Source: Bacteroidota bacterium (GTDB taxonomy: Bacteria; Bacteroidota; Bacteroidia; Chitinophagales; Chitinophagaceae). Taken from it: a stretch of DNA of 64,000 bases. Location: assembly GCA_016715505.1 (NCBI GenBank), contig JADJZY010000005.1, positions 124,001 through 188,000 on the forward strand, given 5' to 3'. Below the pieces are notes generated by a model. The model searched no databases. It saw only the letters and a list, made by a program, of their open reading frames with translations, and was not told the origin of the DNA. Positions 1 to 12,094 of the stretch are shown piece by piece. The position numbers and the translations under genes were made by a program. The first letter of the stretch is position 1, and every line of letters starts with the position of its first letter.

Positions 1-1
1 T

Positions 2-439
2 GCCTTTGAGATACTGGCAGATCATGATATCAGTAAGGATATTGTTCAGGAGGTATTTATTAAAATCATGCATGCACCTGAAAAATACAATGAAGCTTTT
101 CGGTTTTCAACCTGGGCTTATACCATAACCGGGAATCTGGCCCGCAATCATGTGCGTGATCAACGAAATCGACAGCGACTGGGTTTGCTACATGTGCAAA
201 CACATGTCAACGCTACCTCCCGTCAACAACATCAGTATGATCATCACTTACTTCAAGGACAAATAAAACATTATTTGTCATTGATGAATGAAAAAGAACG
301 GCGTTTGTACGACTTGCGTTTTGAACAAAAAAAGAGTATCCGCGAAATCGCAGATCTCCTCAATATGCCCGAGGGTTCGGTAAAATCGGGTTTGTTCTAT
401 TTATTAAAAAAAATGTCCCCATTATTTAAAAATCAATAA
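2..439 (+). CDS. ECF-type RNA polymerase sigma factor, 3' part
   Basis: The gene begins left of the window; its frame is open from position 2 and gives 145 residues. The visible part starts inside sigma region 2, with the DI-x-QEVF-x-K motif and the FSTWAYTI stretch typical of region 2.2-2.4. It ends with a region 4 helix-turn-helix (about fragment residues 95-140) whose core reads RLYDLRFEQ, then SIREIADLLNMPEGSVKS. By family it directs RNA polymerase to a small regulon. It is followed after 1 bp by a membrane protein gene in the same orientation, an arrangement common for ECF sigma factors and their membrane partners in Bacteroidota. The regulon cannot be inferred. Confidence 0.9.
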   Translation, partial: AFEILADHDISKDIVQEVFIKIMHAPEKYNEAFRFSTWAYTITGNLARNHVRDQRNRQRLGLLHVQTHVNATSRQQHQYDHHLLQGQIKHYLSLMNEKERRLYDLRFEQKKSIREIADLLNMPEGSVKSGLFYLLKKMSPLFKNQ

Positions 440-440
440 G

Positions 441-1052
441 ATGCAGATACAAGATAATAATATGCCTGACTTTATTTTCGATTGGGTGGAGCGCTATGCT
501 TTCGATGAATTGAATAGGCAACAACAAGAAGCGGTGCTTCAACTTATCGATGTTGCCACTTATACTACTTTGCGTCAAGGGGCATTGGTGATGTTGCAAA
601 TGGCAGATGAATCAAAGGACGAGCCACAAGTAATTGTTCGTAAAATCAAAGGCCTTCCTGTTTCATGGATTTGGAAGGCGGCCAGTGTTCTTTTGTTTGC
701 GAGTTCGGCATGGCTGTGGTATGCTTATCAAAATAAGTCTGGCTTATCTCAAACACAAACGATTACCTTCCATGATACGATTTATTTACATGCACAAAAA
801 CCAATTGCTCCACCAACAATAACATCAAGCAACAAACAGCAATTGACGCAACATAAAGGTGTGCAAAAGATTCGAATTCGGAAAAAGCCACTAAAGTCTG
901 CCATCACATCTGACTCTCCAAGTGCTGTTCCTTTAAATTCAATTCCAACCCTTTCACCAGAATCGATGAACGACCTACCCAATCAACCTAAACGAAACAG
1001 TAAAAAGTTCGATCTCAATTTGGCTTCTCTTCCTATTGTGAGAGCTGAGTAA
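441..1052 (+). CDS. Membrane-anchored protein paired with the ECF sigma factor
   Basis: A 203-residue protein that I do not recognise by sequence. It has a hydrophilic, probably cytoplasmic N-terminal part (residues 1-70), one clear transmembrane helix (about 76-95, rich in W, A, L and V), and a Ser/Thr/Pro/Lys-rich tail that looks disordered and periplasmic. It starts 1 bp after the sigma factor stop, so the two are almost certainly co-transcribed. Size, single helix and position suit an anti-sigma-like partner, but no zinc-binding anti-sigma motif is visible, so this role is inferred from context. Its stop abuts the stop of the convergent gene at 1053. Confidence 0.6.
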   Translation: MQIQDNNMPDFIFDWVERYAFDELNRQQQEAVLQLIDVATYTTLRQGALVMLQMADESKDEPQVIVRKIKGLPVSWIWKAASVLLFASSAWLWYAYQNKSGLSQTQTITFHDTIYLHAQKPIAPPTITSSNKQQLTQHKGVQKIRIRKKPLKSAITSDSPSAVPLNSIPTLSPESMNDLPNQPKRNSKKFDLNLASLPIVRAE

Positions 1053-2595
1053 TTATTGCACTTGTATCTTAAATCGACTCGGGGCTTTATCTGGCCCACT
1101 CATTTCGATCACATAAATTCCGACAGGAGCATTGGGTAAACGGAATGTCGAGCCATTTATTTCGACCGCTATCCTTTGACCAAATAACGTAAAGGCTTCA
1201 ATAGTAACTGGGGTATTTAGGTGAGTTCGGAAATTGATCCATTGGTTCGATGTAATGAGAGATGGATAAATGAAACATGAATTTTTTTCTGCAGTTTCTG
1301 TTATGCTGGTAGCTACTTCTTCTCCAACCACATATCGGCTAATACCGGCATACAATGGACCACATGTTCCGTTGGCACATGTACGGGTATAGCCACCGAG
1401 GTATACCTTCCCATCGTCCGATAAACTCAAGGCTGCGCTACTGTTGTTGTTATTAACCCCGAAAATGTGCTTGTACAAACCATTGGGCGCAAAATTGTTA
1501 TCAGGCGTTCCATCCGGTTTAACCATTAGCATGGAGAAATAGACGGTATCGCCACTACCCTGATTGCCGGTCAATAATAAGTTGCCGTTACTCAGCATGG
1601 CACCGTTTAATAGATATTCTTCCGGACTATTCCCACCCAGGTTATATAGTTTCCAACCGTCAGTATCAAAATTTGTATCTAGGCTTCCGTTGTTTTTAAT
1701 TTTCATCAGGGTGTAGTCATAATCCAGATTAAATTTCCAGGTTGCACCAATGATATAGTAATCGTTTTGAGCATTGGCAAAAATGCGTCGCCCTTCATCA
1801 TAGTTCACGGAACTGCTATTGTAATATTCAATGCCATCGGAAGAAAATGTATTGTCTTTGCTGCCGTCGCTATTGAGTCGAACTACAAAAATTTTTGAAA
1901 AAGTAGTGCCCTGGGTAACATAGTATTTTCCCGTTAAGATAATTTTCCGCTTTGGTCGAGATTCAAATGCCGCACTTCATAATATTGTCCGGATGCTGCG
2001 GTTGTATAAGTGGTAATGCCTAAGTTTCCAAAGTTGCCATCGATATATCCACTGCTATGATATCGGGTTACCATGAGTTCATCAAAATCTTTCATGCCTC
2101 CAACCAGTATTTTCCAGTACCGCTTTCTATGGCCAGGCTGTTATAGCTGTAATGCTGAACATTGTAATTATATCCATTGTATCCAAAGGTAGAATCCATT
2201 TTTCCGTTTAAATGAAAACGTGCAATAAATGGATAGGTATTGGTTCCTGTACTTGTGGTGCCACAACAATACACCTGATTATTGTAATACAGCAGATCTT
2301 TCACTTCGGTGCGACTACTGGCAACCTGCAGATTGAGTTTGCCGTTTACCCCAAAGCTATTATCTACCGTTCCATTGGCTGTTAATTTGCGTAAATACAC
2401 ATGACCTGTTGACATTGGATTGTAAGTTATAATCGACAATCCATTGGGTAAGGCTGTGATGCAGTCAACTGTGCGACTTCCATCACTAACGATTTTTCCA
2501 TCTGTATCAAAACTATTGTCCAGGCTACATGGGGTTTGACCAAATAAAATATTGGAACACAAACAAAGGGCTAAAGAAATAGAAATGAGTTTCAT
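1053..2595 (-). CDS. Secreted delta-60 repeat protein with T9SS C-terminal sorting domain (frame broken twice)
   Basis: Restoring one A (coding strand) in each of two four-base runs, at 2110-2113 and 1943-1946, gives a continuous 514-residue protein. It opens with a signal peptide (MKLISISLALCL... FGQ). At least seven delta-60 type repeats follow, each with an [LVMIKP]D-x-[ST/N]F-x-x-x-G core: LDNSFDTDGK, VDNSFGVNGK, MDSTFGYNGY, IDGNFGNLGI, KDNTFSSDGI, LDTNFDTDGW and PDNNFAPNGL. The last 75 residues form a type-A T9SS sorting domain (LFGQRIAVE, then APVGIYVIEM). Such proteins are predicted to be carried across the outer membrane and anchored or released. The substrate is unknown. Without correction only two fragments would be read, 2092-2595 and 1053-1808. 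Confidence 0.75.
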
Positions 2596-2643
2596 TGGTT
2601 TTTATTTATCAGACGGAAAAAGATGGCGCAAGGTTGTGATTGA

Positions 2644-3012
2644 CTAGCCAATCCCTGCTTTTGTGGTCTTCCCCGCTTGTTGTTTTACGCAAAATTGCAG
2701 GATTTGTTGAATCAGTGTTTTTGGTAATGGCTTTCCTAGCGGAAACTGGATTGCGCCTTTTGACGTTTTATATTTCTGTAGTTTTTCCTTAAAATGTTCG
2801 ATGGCTTGAGGGCCGGGATATATGCCAATATGCTCTTTGTATGCCGCAAAATGAATCAGATTTTTACTCAGGTAGAATGTTGGCATAGCATAGGATATTT
2901 TTTCCCGGGCTTCCGGAACTGTTTCCTGGATGATGGTTCTTAGTTGAAACAATTGTTTTTGCACATCATCCGGAAAGCCAGTGATATAATTATGGATCAA
3001 ATCTTGTGGCAT
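2644..3012 (-). CDS. DUF1801 (YdhG-like) family protein
   Basis: A 122-residue protein matching the DUF1801 family over nearly its whole length. Characteristic elements are KISYAMPTFYL (about residues 39-49), HFAAYKEHIGIYPG and the later KGAIQFPLGKPLP. The family is small, soluble and cytoplasmic; some members have been linked to iron handling, but no reaction is established. It stands alone, 23 bp downstream of the start side of the next minus-strand gene group, with no operon partner of related function. Confidence 0.85.
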   Translation of the reverse strand: MPQDLIHNYITGFPDDVQKQLFQLRTIIQETVPEAREKISYAMPTFYLSKNLIHFAAYKEHIGIYPGPQAIEHFKEKLQKYKTSKGAIQFPLGKPLPKTLIQQILQFCVKQQAGKTTKAGIG

Positions 3013-3035
3013 TTTTACAGAGCAAATATTACAGA

Positions 3036-4868
3036 TTATTGTTTGTTGATTTTAATACTTTGTTGCTCATCGGCGGTTTTAAATTGCACTAGGTAGATAC
3101 CCGGTGTAAAAGCTTCCATCGAAAAACTCCATTCATTTCTTCCGGATTCGAGCAGGCTGGTATGCGTTTGTGTTAAAGGACGCCCCATCAAATCCACGAT
3201 GGTCCAACTAAATGATTGTTTTTTAGGACTGAATACCACCATTTTTCCTTGTTTGCTCAACGGGTTTGGAAGAATCTGCGCCTGAATTTTTTCGCCTATG
3301 ACTTCCAGTCGGATCACTGAGCTGTATGAAATTTTTCCGTCATGATCTTTTTGTGCCAATCGGAAATAGTAAGTACCGGGATTCCAATTGTTTAATGTAT
3401 GGCTGTATTCGACAGGGAGTGAACTATTTCCTTGACCTTTTATGAAATCTGCAGATTGATAATTTTCGCTCAAGGCATGTCGAAATTGGATTTCAAATCC
3501 TTGGTTATTCCATTCATTTTCGGTGCGCCATTTGAGTAAAATATCTTTTTGCTGCACCTGAGCATCAAATTGCGATAATTCAACCGGAGTAGGAATGCCC
3601 ATTCGAAAATCGGCTACCACACATCCCATGCGGGCGAAAGCATACATTTCGTCGCTGGGTTCAGGCGAGCCTATTGCACTGCCGAGAACATCACCCAGGT
3701 ATAACTGCGAAGGATTGGACCAACGTGGCAGGCGGGTACAATTAAATCCATTGGCAGCACATTGATCGTTGTAGGCCATAATGGTTCTCCATCGCGCACT
3801 GGAAGGTGTGCCGGTAGGAATAACGTCCTGATTGACATAACCATGATGGTGATCGCAAGGGCTCGTTGAACCATCCACGTACCAATCATGTCGCAATCCC
3901 ATATTGTGACCACATTCATGGGCATAAGTCAGATTGGTCATGGCGCAATTGTAATCAGAAACCGTATAGGCTGCATTGTCGTTGTAATTGGTAGCGGCTG
4001 TGTTTAAATATCCAATACCGCAACTTCCGTATGATCCGCTTCCGACCCATAATCAACCAAGGTCCGCTTTGTGGGTATTTCTCAAGGCTTGAACAGCTGC
4101 ATCCGAGGCAAAGGTGCCTAAGTCGTTAGAAGAAGATGCAGTGGTGCTGAAAGCATATAAATCACAATGAACCAGATTAAATGAAAGACTGGGTAGTCCG
4201 CCGTTGATGAGTGAAGTATTCATTTCGGTAATCGCAGAAGCCACATTGGTGGTAAATGCACCAACACTGCCGCCTCCATCGGTTATTGCATCGGCATTGC
4301 CTAAAACCATCAGATCAACCACACTTGGCGTGGTACAGGCATTCGCAAGGTCGCATACGTTGGCATTGGCTCGTTTGGTGGGTTTGCCTGCAGCAGTTTC
4401 AATATAATCTGCCATCTGCATATCAGACTCCTGCATGCCTTCGTTATTGATGAGGCTAACAGCAAAAAAATCTGCTTGATTCAGTGATTGAAGCATAAAA
4501 CTTTGGTTGAGATCGTTGACCCATTTTCCGGAAACGGCACCCTGATAAAAACTAAAAATGCCATATCCTGAACCAGTGATACTTTTTCCATACCAACTGC
4601 TTGCTCCATTGCTGTAATCAAAACTTCGTTCAAATTGAAGGGTCATGGTTTCATTTTCGCAAGGAACGATGACTTGCTGGTATTGATCCAATTTATTTAA
4701 ATCGAGTTGATAGTATCGGATTGACACGGCATTCGGGTGCCGAAACATAGATCTGTTTGCGGCCTGAGAGCTGCCCAGATTCTGTTTAACCAGATGATTG
4801 GATTGAGCCCAGGTGTGCGAAAAGAATCCTAAGGCCATAACAAGGAGTAGGTACGATTTTAAATACAT
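3036..4868 (-). CDS. Secreted metzincin-type zinc protease with T9SS sorting domain (one in-frame stop)
   Basis: The start at 4868 gives a good signal peptide (MYLKSYLLLVMALGFFSHTWAQ region). A longer reading from 4955 adds 29 unlikely residues. A pro/N-terminal region of about 300 residues leads to the zinc-binding metzincin motif HECGHNMGLRHD at about residues 317-328, of the form HExxHxxGxxHD used by reprolysin-like (M12B) peptidases. A fibronectin-like stretch and a type-A T9SS sorting domain (ILPNPLSKQG, then FTPGIYLVQF) end the protein. The two halves are in the same frame but separated by a TGA at 4053-4055, just where family members carry an ADLVVL-like strand. It is probably an extracellular protease, either mutated or affected by a base error. 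Confidence 0.75.
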
Positions 4869-5017
4869 AGGGTAAAATTTGTGCCAAGATACCCCGAAAA
4901 TGCAAAACATCCATACTTGAGCGGCTTTTAGAAAGCTTTGGAGATGTGGATTCAAAAACCCATGCCAATAAGCAAACGAAAAGTGCCGGGCAATATTTGC
5001 AAGGTCAGTACAAGGAA

Positions 5018-5632
5018 CTATTTACTACGATCACATTTTTGTTGAAGGATATCTTTAATACTTTCCTGCCATTCTTTCCGCAAGATACTCAGTACAATCG
5101 AATCTCTTCGTCCGCCGCGATTATCAGAACAATTGCTCCGCAACACACCTTCTTCAATACAACCGATTGATTTCATGGCTTGAATACTTTTATGATTGCG
5201 ATAATCGGCACGGAACTCAACTCTTTCCCATTGTAGCGTATCAAATGCCAATGATAGAAGCAGGTATTTACAATGTTTATTCAAACCACTTCCCTGAAAT
5301 TTTTTTCCATACCAGGTATAACCCAATTGCGTGGTTTGGTGAGTGAGTTGAATATCATAAAACCGGGTACATCCCGCGTATTCCTGGGTGCGTTTATCAA
5401 AGACGATAAAGGGGTACTCTTTTTGGTCTGCTCGGGCTTTAAGGGCTGCAGCAATATAACGTTGCATGGCGGGTTCACCGGCAGCGGAAATCAATGAGTA
5501 GGTCCACAAATCGGGTTCGTGTAGGGCGAAAGGAATCAGGTGATTGATGTCCTCGGCTTGTAAAGGCCTGAGGAGTGCCAGTTCGGTTTCGAGAACATAA
5601 TCCTTTGAAAAAACAAATACTTCTGCTGCCAT
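5018..5632 (-). CDS. GNAT family N-acetyltransferase (RimJ/RimL-like)
   Basis: A 204-residue protein with the GNAT fold of the RimJ/RimL branch. It has an early substrate-recognition segment (LALLRPLQAEDINHLIPFA), a central strand with GYTWYGKKFQGSGLNKHCK that contains the acetyl-CoA phosphate-binding loop (Q-G-S-G-L-N), and the C-terminal RVEFRADYRNHKSIQAMKSIG motif typical of this group. It likely transfers an acetyl group to an amine, on a protein N-terminus or a small molecule; the acceptor cannot be told. It is divergent from asnS across a 572-bp gap and has no co-transcribed partner. Confidence 0.85.
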   Translation of the reverse strand: MAAEVFVFSKDYVLETELALLRPLQAEDINHLIPFALHEPDLWTYSLISAAGEPAMQRYIAAALKARADQKEYPFIVFDKRTQEYAGCTRFYDIQLTHQTTQLGYTWYGKKFQGSGLNKHCKYLLLSLAFDTLQWERVEFRADYRNHKSIQAMKSIGCIEEGVLRSNCSDNRGGRRDSIVLSILRKEWQESIKDILQQKCDRSK

Positions 5633-6204
5633 AATTTATCCACCCGAATCTACAAACAAAAATTGAAAAACAAGCGGATAAGTTTTGTGAAATGAATTTG
5701 TTATCGATCGTTTGTATTCCAGCTAAAGAAATGAAAGGCCGAGATGGAGAGGAACTCCAATAAGGGCGAGAGAAATTGAAAGAAAAAGAACAAGAAGGCG
5801 GGCCGAAAATCCTTCTCTATCTATTTCTTTTTCTTATGTCCTCGAAGCGTATTCTTAGTTTTCTTAAAGTGAAATTTGCTAAAGGCAAAAGAATAAAACT
5901 TCAAAACAAATATGTTTTCGTAGAACAACTACATACCTTGGAGAACTGCAGAAAAACGCCAACGAGGCGGTTATGCTTATTGTTGCGAAGTAGAGGCATC
6001 CTGAATAGGCCTGATGGCAGCGATACACAGCTGTAACCAGGAGACCCATTTAGTAGTGGCTTTTTGGCCTTGCGTATAAGCGTACAGCAGGTGGGCCGAT
6101 AAACCGTGTGCAGGCAGATGTTCCTCCCATTTTAAACACCAAATGGGATGTTTTCGTGGAGACACCATTCCTGAATATAAAAAATACGCTAATTTCGCGG
6201 GCCT
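5633..6204. other. Intergenic gap between divergent genes
   Basis: These 572 bases separate the GNAT gene (leftward) from asnS (rightward) and should hold both promoters. An imperfect inverted repeat of purine-rich and pyrimidine-rich arms lies at about 5776-5836. Short open frames exist on both strands (for example 5776-6036 on + and 5977-6168 on -), but neither translation resembles a known family or the codon pattern of the neighbours. I see no RNA gene or clear promoter match. Confidence 0.4.
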
Positions 6205-7631
6205 ATGTCTATGTCAATTGCAACGCTGTTAAAAGGTCAGCATACCGATATTGAAGTGTGCCTGAAAGGATGGGTTCGTACATTTCGGAATAACCAGTTT
6301 ATTGCCCTCAACGATGGCAGTACCAATCATAACTTGCAGGTGGTGGTTGATTTTGCCCAAACTGATGAAGCCTTGCTGAAACGGATCACCACCGGCGCTT
6401 GTATTGAAGTGCGCGGCCGATTGATTGCTTCACCGGCGAAAGGTCAATTGGTGGAACTCACTGCACAGGAAATTCAAATTCTGGGCGATAGTGATGCCGA
6501 AAAATATCCCCTGCAACCCAAAAAACATAGTTTGGAATTCCTCCGTGATATTGCTCATCTGCGTTTCAGAACCAATACTTTTGGTAGCGTAAGTCGTTTG
6601 CGGAATGCCCTCATTTATGGTATTCACAAGTTTTTTCAAGAGCGCGACTTTTTAAACATTCATACGCCCATCATTTCAGCTTCCGATGCCGAAGGTGCCG
6701 GTGAGATGTTTCGGGTAACCACCCTGGACCTCAATCACTTGCCGCGCACTGAATCGGGGGAAGTGGATTTTAGTGCCGATTTTTTTGGCCGTAGTGCAAA
6801 TCTCACTGTGAGCGGACAACTAGAAGCCGAATTAGCTGCAATGGCTTTTACCAAGGTCTACACCTTTGGCCCCACCTTCCGTGCCGAGAATTCGAATACT
6901 ACCCGGCATTTGGCTGAGTTTTGGATGATAGAGCCTGAAGTGGCCTTTAACGAACTGAAAGAAAATGCGGATTTGGCTGAGGATATGCTGAAATCTGTAA
7001 TTCGTTATGCAATGGAAAAACATCCGGATGATATCGATTTCCTGGATCAACGCCTTGCTGATGAGGAAAAACAAAAACCTCAACAGGAACGGGCTGAGTT
7101 TGGACTGAAAGAGAAACTACAGTTCATGCTGGATCATGATTTTGAAAGAATAACCTATACCGAAGCCATTGATATTTTATTACAATCACCCGCCTATAAA
7201 AGAAAAAATTTCAATATGAGGTGAAATGGGGGATTGATATGCAAAGTGAGCATGAACGTTATCTGGTAGAAAAACATTTTAAAAAACCGGTTATCGTTAC
7301 CGACTATCCGAAAGATATTAAGGCCTTTTACATGCGGCAGAATGATGACGGGAAAACGGTAGCCGCGATGGATATTCTTGCGCCGGGTATTGGAGAAATT
7401 ATTGGCGGATCGCAACGTGAGGAACGCCTCGAATTTTTAGAGAAGCGCATGCAGGAAATGCATATCCCAACCGAAGAAATGTTTTGGTATCTGGATACCC
7501 GCCGATTTGGAACCTGTAAGCACGCCGGTTTTGGTCTGGGCTTTGAACGCCTGGTGCAATTCGTTACCGGTATGGGAAATATCCGCGATGTGATTCCTTT
7601 TCCGCGTACACCCCGAAATTGTGAGTTTTAA
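6205..7631 (+). CDS. asnS: Asparagine--tRNA ligase (frame broken once)
   Basis: This essential class IIb synthetase charges tRNA-Asn with asparagine. Residues 15-105 form the anticodon-binding OB fold. The catalytic core follows with RFRTNTFGSVSRLRNAL, class II motif 2 (FGPTFRAENSNTTRHLAEFW, about 218-237) and motif 3 (GFGLGFERLVQF, about 444). The reading frame breaks near 7197-7206 (a run of A with one G). Adding one A gives YKKKKFQYEVKWGIDMQSEH and a normal 475-residue enzyme. Because asnS is essential, an assembly error is more likely than real loss. It ends 14 bp from the convergent M16 peptidase gene. Confidence 0.9.
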
Positions 7632-7645
7632 TTCTAATTACTTTT

Positions 7646-8898
7646 TTAGGCCTCTACACCCGATTTTGCAGATAAGTATAAAAGTGTATTACACTGGTCG
7701 GCTGTGAGTGTTTTTGCCGCATAATCCAATATATCCTCGCAACTTACGGCATGGTATTTTTCGTATTCCTGATTCATCATTTGTGCATCGCCCAATAATT
7801 CATAAAAGGCCAGATTATTGGCCCGGCTTAACAGTCCTAGGTCCTCAAAGCTGATCATGCTTTCAATTTTGTTTTGCACTTTTTCTAATTCCGCATCGGA
7901 AATGCGTTCGGTACAAATTTTTAAAACTTCCTGATTGATCGCTTCTTCGCCAACTTCAGGGCGAACCTGAGGAAGTAATTTACCCTCTATCACCAGCAAG
8001 CCATTTTCGACACTCCCAGTATGGTAACAATCGATTTGGCTGAATAATTGCAGTTCCTTGACCAGTTTTTGATGTAAACGTGATGATTGCCCGCCACTCA
8101 GTACCTCAGTGATGATATCGGCTTTATAATAATCGGCATGTAACCGGGGGGCAATATGCCAGGCTTTAAAGATTACTGATACCGGTACATCTTTGGTAAC
8201 ACTGAGTCGGCGTGCACTTTGTTGCAGTGCTTCAGGAGCAATATTTCTTATATACGCCTCTCCGGATTCGATGGGACCAAACCACTTTTCGCTCAATTGT
8301 TTGATTTGTTCAAGTTCCACCGGGCCAGCCACACAAAGTACAGCATTGCAAGGTCGGTAATGTTTAAAGAAAAACGCCTTGACATCTTCGAGTTGGGCAT
8401 TTTCGATATGAGAAAGTTCTTTACCGATGGTCATCCAACGGTAAGGGTGAGTGGTATAACACAATTCGCGAAGGTATTTCCAGGTATCACCATAGGGTTT
8501 ATTGATGTAATGTTCTTTAAACTCTTCACAAACCACTTTACGTTGGACATCCAGGCTTTTTGCCCGAAAGCTAAACTTAACATGCGGTCACTTTCGAGCC
8601 AGAAAGCAGTCTCGATATTGGCAGCAGGTAATTGAATATAATAATTGGTGATATCGTTAGTAGTATATGCATTGTTTTCACCGCCTGCCATTTGTAAGGG
8701 TTCATCATAGTCGGGGATGTGCACCGATCCGCCAAACATGAGGTGCTCGAATAAATGCGCAAATCCGGTTTGATCCGGATGTTCATCCCGGGCGCCCACA
8801 TCGTAAATAATATTGAAGGCAACCATGGGTGTCGTGAAGTCAGGGTGAACAATTACCCGAAGCCCGTTGGACAAAACAAATTTTTGAAATTGAATCAT
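7646..8898 (-). CDS. M16 family zinc peptidase (frame broken once)
   Basis: An insulinase/pitrilysin-family peptidase. With the start at 8898 (MIQFQKFVLSNGLRV) it begins like other family members. The inverted zinc motif HLFEH is at residues 48-52, with the third metal ligand expected at Glu125/126 (VVCEEF). A second M16 domain occupies the C-terminal half, giving 417 residues after correction. The frame breaks at a T run at 8557-8561 on the + strand; adding one A on the coding strand gives FGQKSLDVQRKVVCEEF. No signal peptide is obvious, so it may be cytoplasmic or periplasmic. It probably degrades peptides; the substrate is unknown. Confidence 0.85.
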
Positions 8899-8999
8899 AA
8901 GAATCGATATTAAGTGCCTGGATAGGAGGCCGCAAAATGCCTGCAAATATACACGATCAGATGAAGAGCATGCTGTGGAAATTCAGGAAGCAAAGGCTT

Positions 9000-10849
<1,850 letters not shown>

Positions 10850-10929
10850 AGTTGCGCAAAGTTAAAAGGAATGGCATGGATTCCTTCAAAAATAATTCTT
10901 TTGGCTTGTTAATACTTTTGATGTCCTGA

Positions 10930-11418
10930 CTAATTGGTCAGCACATATTGCCTGGTATAGGCCGGCGCACTACCGCTGGGGTCAAAAACCACAGACAGGT
11001 TGATGGTGTTGCCACTTAAATTGCCCGATCCGCTTACATTAAAGAAACTGCCACTTCCCAGTTCAACATTGATGGAGTTGTTGGAACCAACCCTGCAATC
11101 GAGTGAACTTCCGTTCAGCGCGGTTATGGTGATGCCATAGGGGCCAAATGAACCCGGGCCGTTCGAGATGATGCAAGTGTAATTCTTTATCGTACCGGCA
11201 CTGTCCTGTTTGACCTGATAGTTGCCCAAAAAACGGGCACGGGTTTCAATATCACAATCGGCACCTTCATAACCCATATCACAGTCGCAATTGCCGGTTG
11301 TAACATCGCAAAAACCATGATCTTCACATTTAGCGCCACAGGATTTGACTATTTTATCCACACAAGAAGATAAAAGGATCAATGAGGAGACTGTAAAAAC
11401 AAGCAATATTTTTTTCAT
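10930..11418 (-). CDS. Lipoprotein with an EGF-like cysteine module
   Basis: A 162-residue protein with a lipoprotein signal peptide ending in the lipobox LSSC (Cys19). Next comes a compact cysteine-rich segment (about residues 27-56; CGAKCEDHGFCDVTTGNCDC, then GYEGADCD) whose spacing matches an EGF-like fold. The rest is a Gly/Ser/Asn-rich beta-type domain of about 100 residues with no family I recognise. It should be anchored in the outer or inner membrane facing the periplasm or outside. Function is unknown; EGF-like modules usually serve protein or glycan contact. Confidence 0.75.
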   Translation of the reverse strand: MKKILLVFTVSSLILLSSCVDKIVKSCGAKCEDHGFCDVTTGNCDCDMGYEGADCDIETRARFLGNYQVKQDSAGTIKNYTCIISNGPGSFGPYGITITALNGSSLDCRVGSNNSINVELGSGSFFNVSGSGNLSGNTINLSVVFDPSGSAPAYTRQYVLTN

Positions 11419-11472
11419 AACTATTACAAATTTATTTTAAATAATTAGACGAATGAAAGGAAGGCCGGATGC

Positions 11473-11934
11473 CTAGAACCATTTGTGGCCTTCAAATCCG
11501 GTGCGGAAAGGCCATGGGATGGAAGCCAGAATGAGTAACAGCGCAATTAAATAAAACCAAAAGGCAGATTTGTGTCCTTTGGTTTCGCCCAAGGCTTTTT
11601 TAGATTTAGAGCGGCCAATATGCACCAGGGCAATGGCAATAACCATCATCGCAATGTGTTCAACCGCAAAAAAGCGTTCTACGGCATTGGGCATGATTTC
11701 GCCCATTCCACGATTTCGCACATTTTTCCAACCCATGGGCCCGAAAATGTATAAAGCCAAACCTAAAAGAAGTTGTAAGTCGCAGACGAGGGTTGCAAAA
11801 AATCCGGCCTGATGATCGCCTTCCTGAAAAGGTTTGCGACCGCTCATGCCAATAAAGGCGCGAATAATTGCATAAACCAGCGCAATCAGCACCAGCCATC
11901 GAAGTATACTGTGAATGGATTGAATATAATGCAT
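11473..11934 (-). CDS. Four-helix integral membrane protein, function unknown
   Basis: A 153-residue protein with four hydrophobic segments (about residues 8-28, 47-66, 90-107 and 124-142). Conserved-looking polar positions include His2, His8, His41, His93 and His102. Related Bacteroidota proteins are sometimes labelled cytochrome B because of paired histidines in helices, but heme binding here is only a possibility. It stands 54 bp downstream of the lipoprotein gene start region and is transcribed in the same direction. Confidence 0.65.
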   Translation of the reverse strand: MHYIQSIHSILRWLVLIALVYAIIRAFIGMSGRKPFQEGDHQAGFFATLVCDLQLLLGLALYIFGPMGWKNVRNRGMGEIMPNAVERFFAVEHIAMMVIAIALVHIGRSKSKKALGETKGHKSAFWFYLIALLLILASIPWPFRTGFEGHKWF

Positions 11935-12094
11935 AGGTGCTCTCTTTGGGATGGCAAAGGTACAATTCGCATCGACAAACGCAACAACTATTTACAAACA
12001 GATGGGTGGATTAATAAAGGTTTAATTTTAAACAAACAAAAAAATTAATGGCTATGTTTATCCTAATTTTACAAGTAACGAAAACACTTTGAAT

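Noticed and set aside
4053..4055. TGA read as an amino acid (recoding)
   Set aside because: TGA ends many normal genes in the window, for example at 37724-37726 and 40772-40774, so a changed genetic code is excluded, and no selenocysteine element is seen.
5977..6168. Minus-strand 63-residue open frame just upstream of asnS
   Set aside because: The composition looks loosely protein-like, but there is no recognisable motif or family, no promoter, and no neighbour link, so it is left as intergenic.
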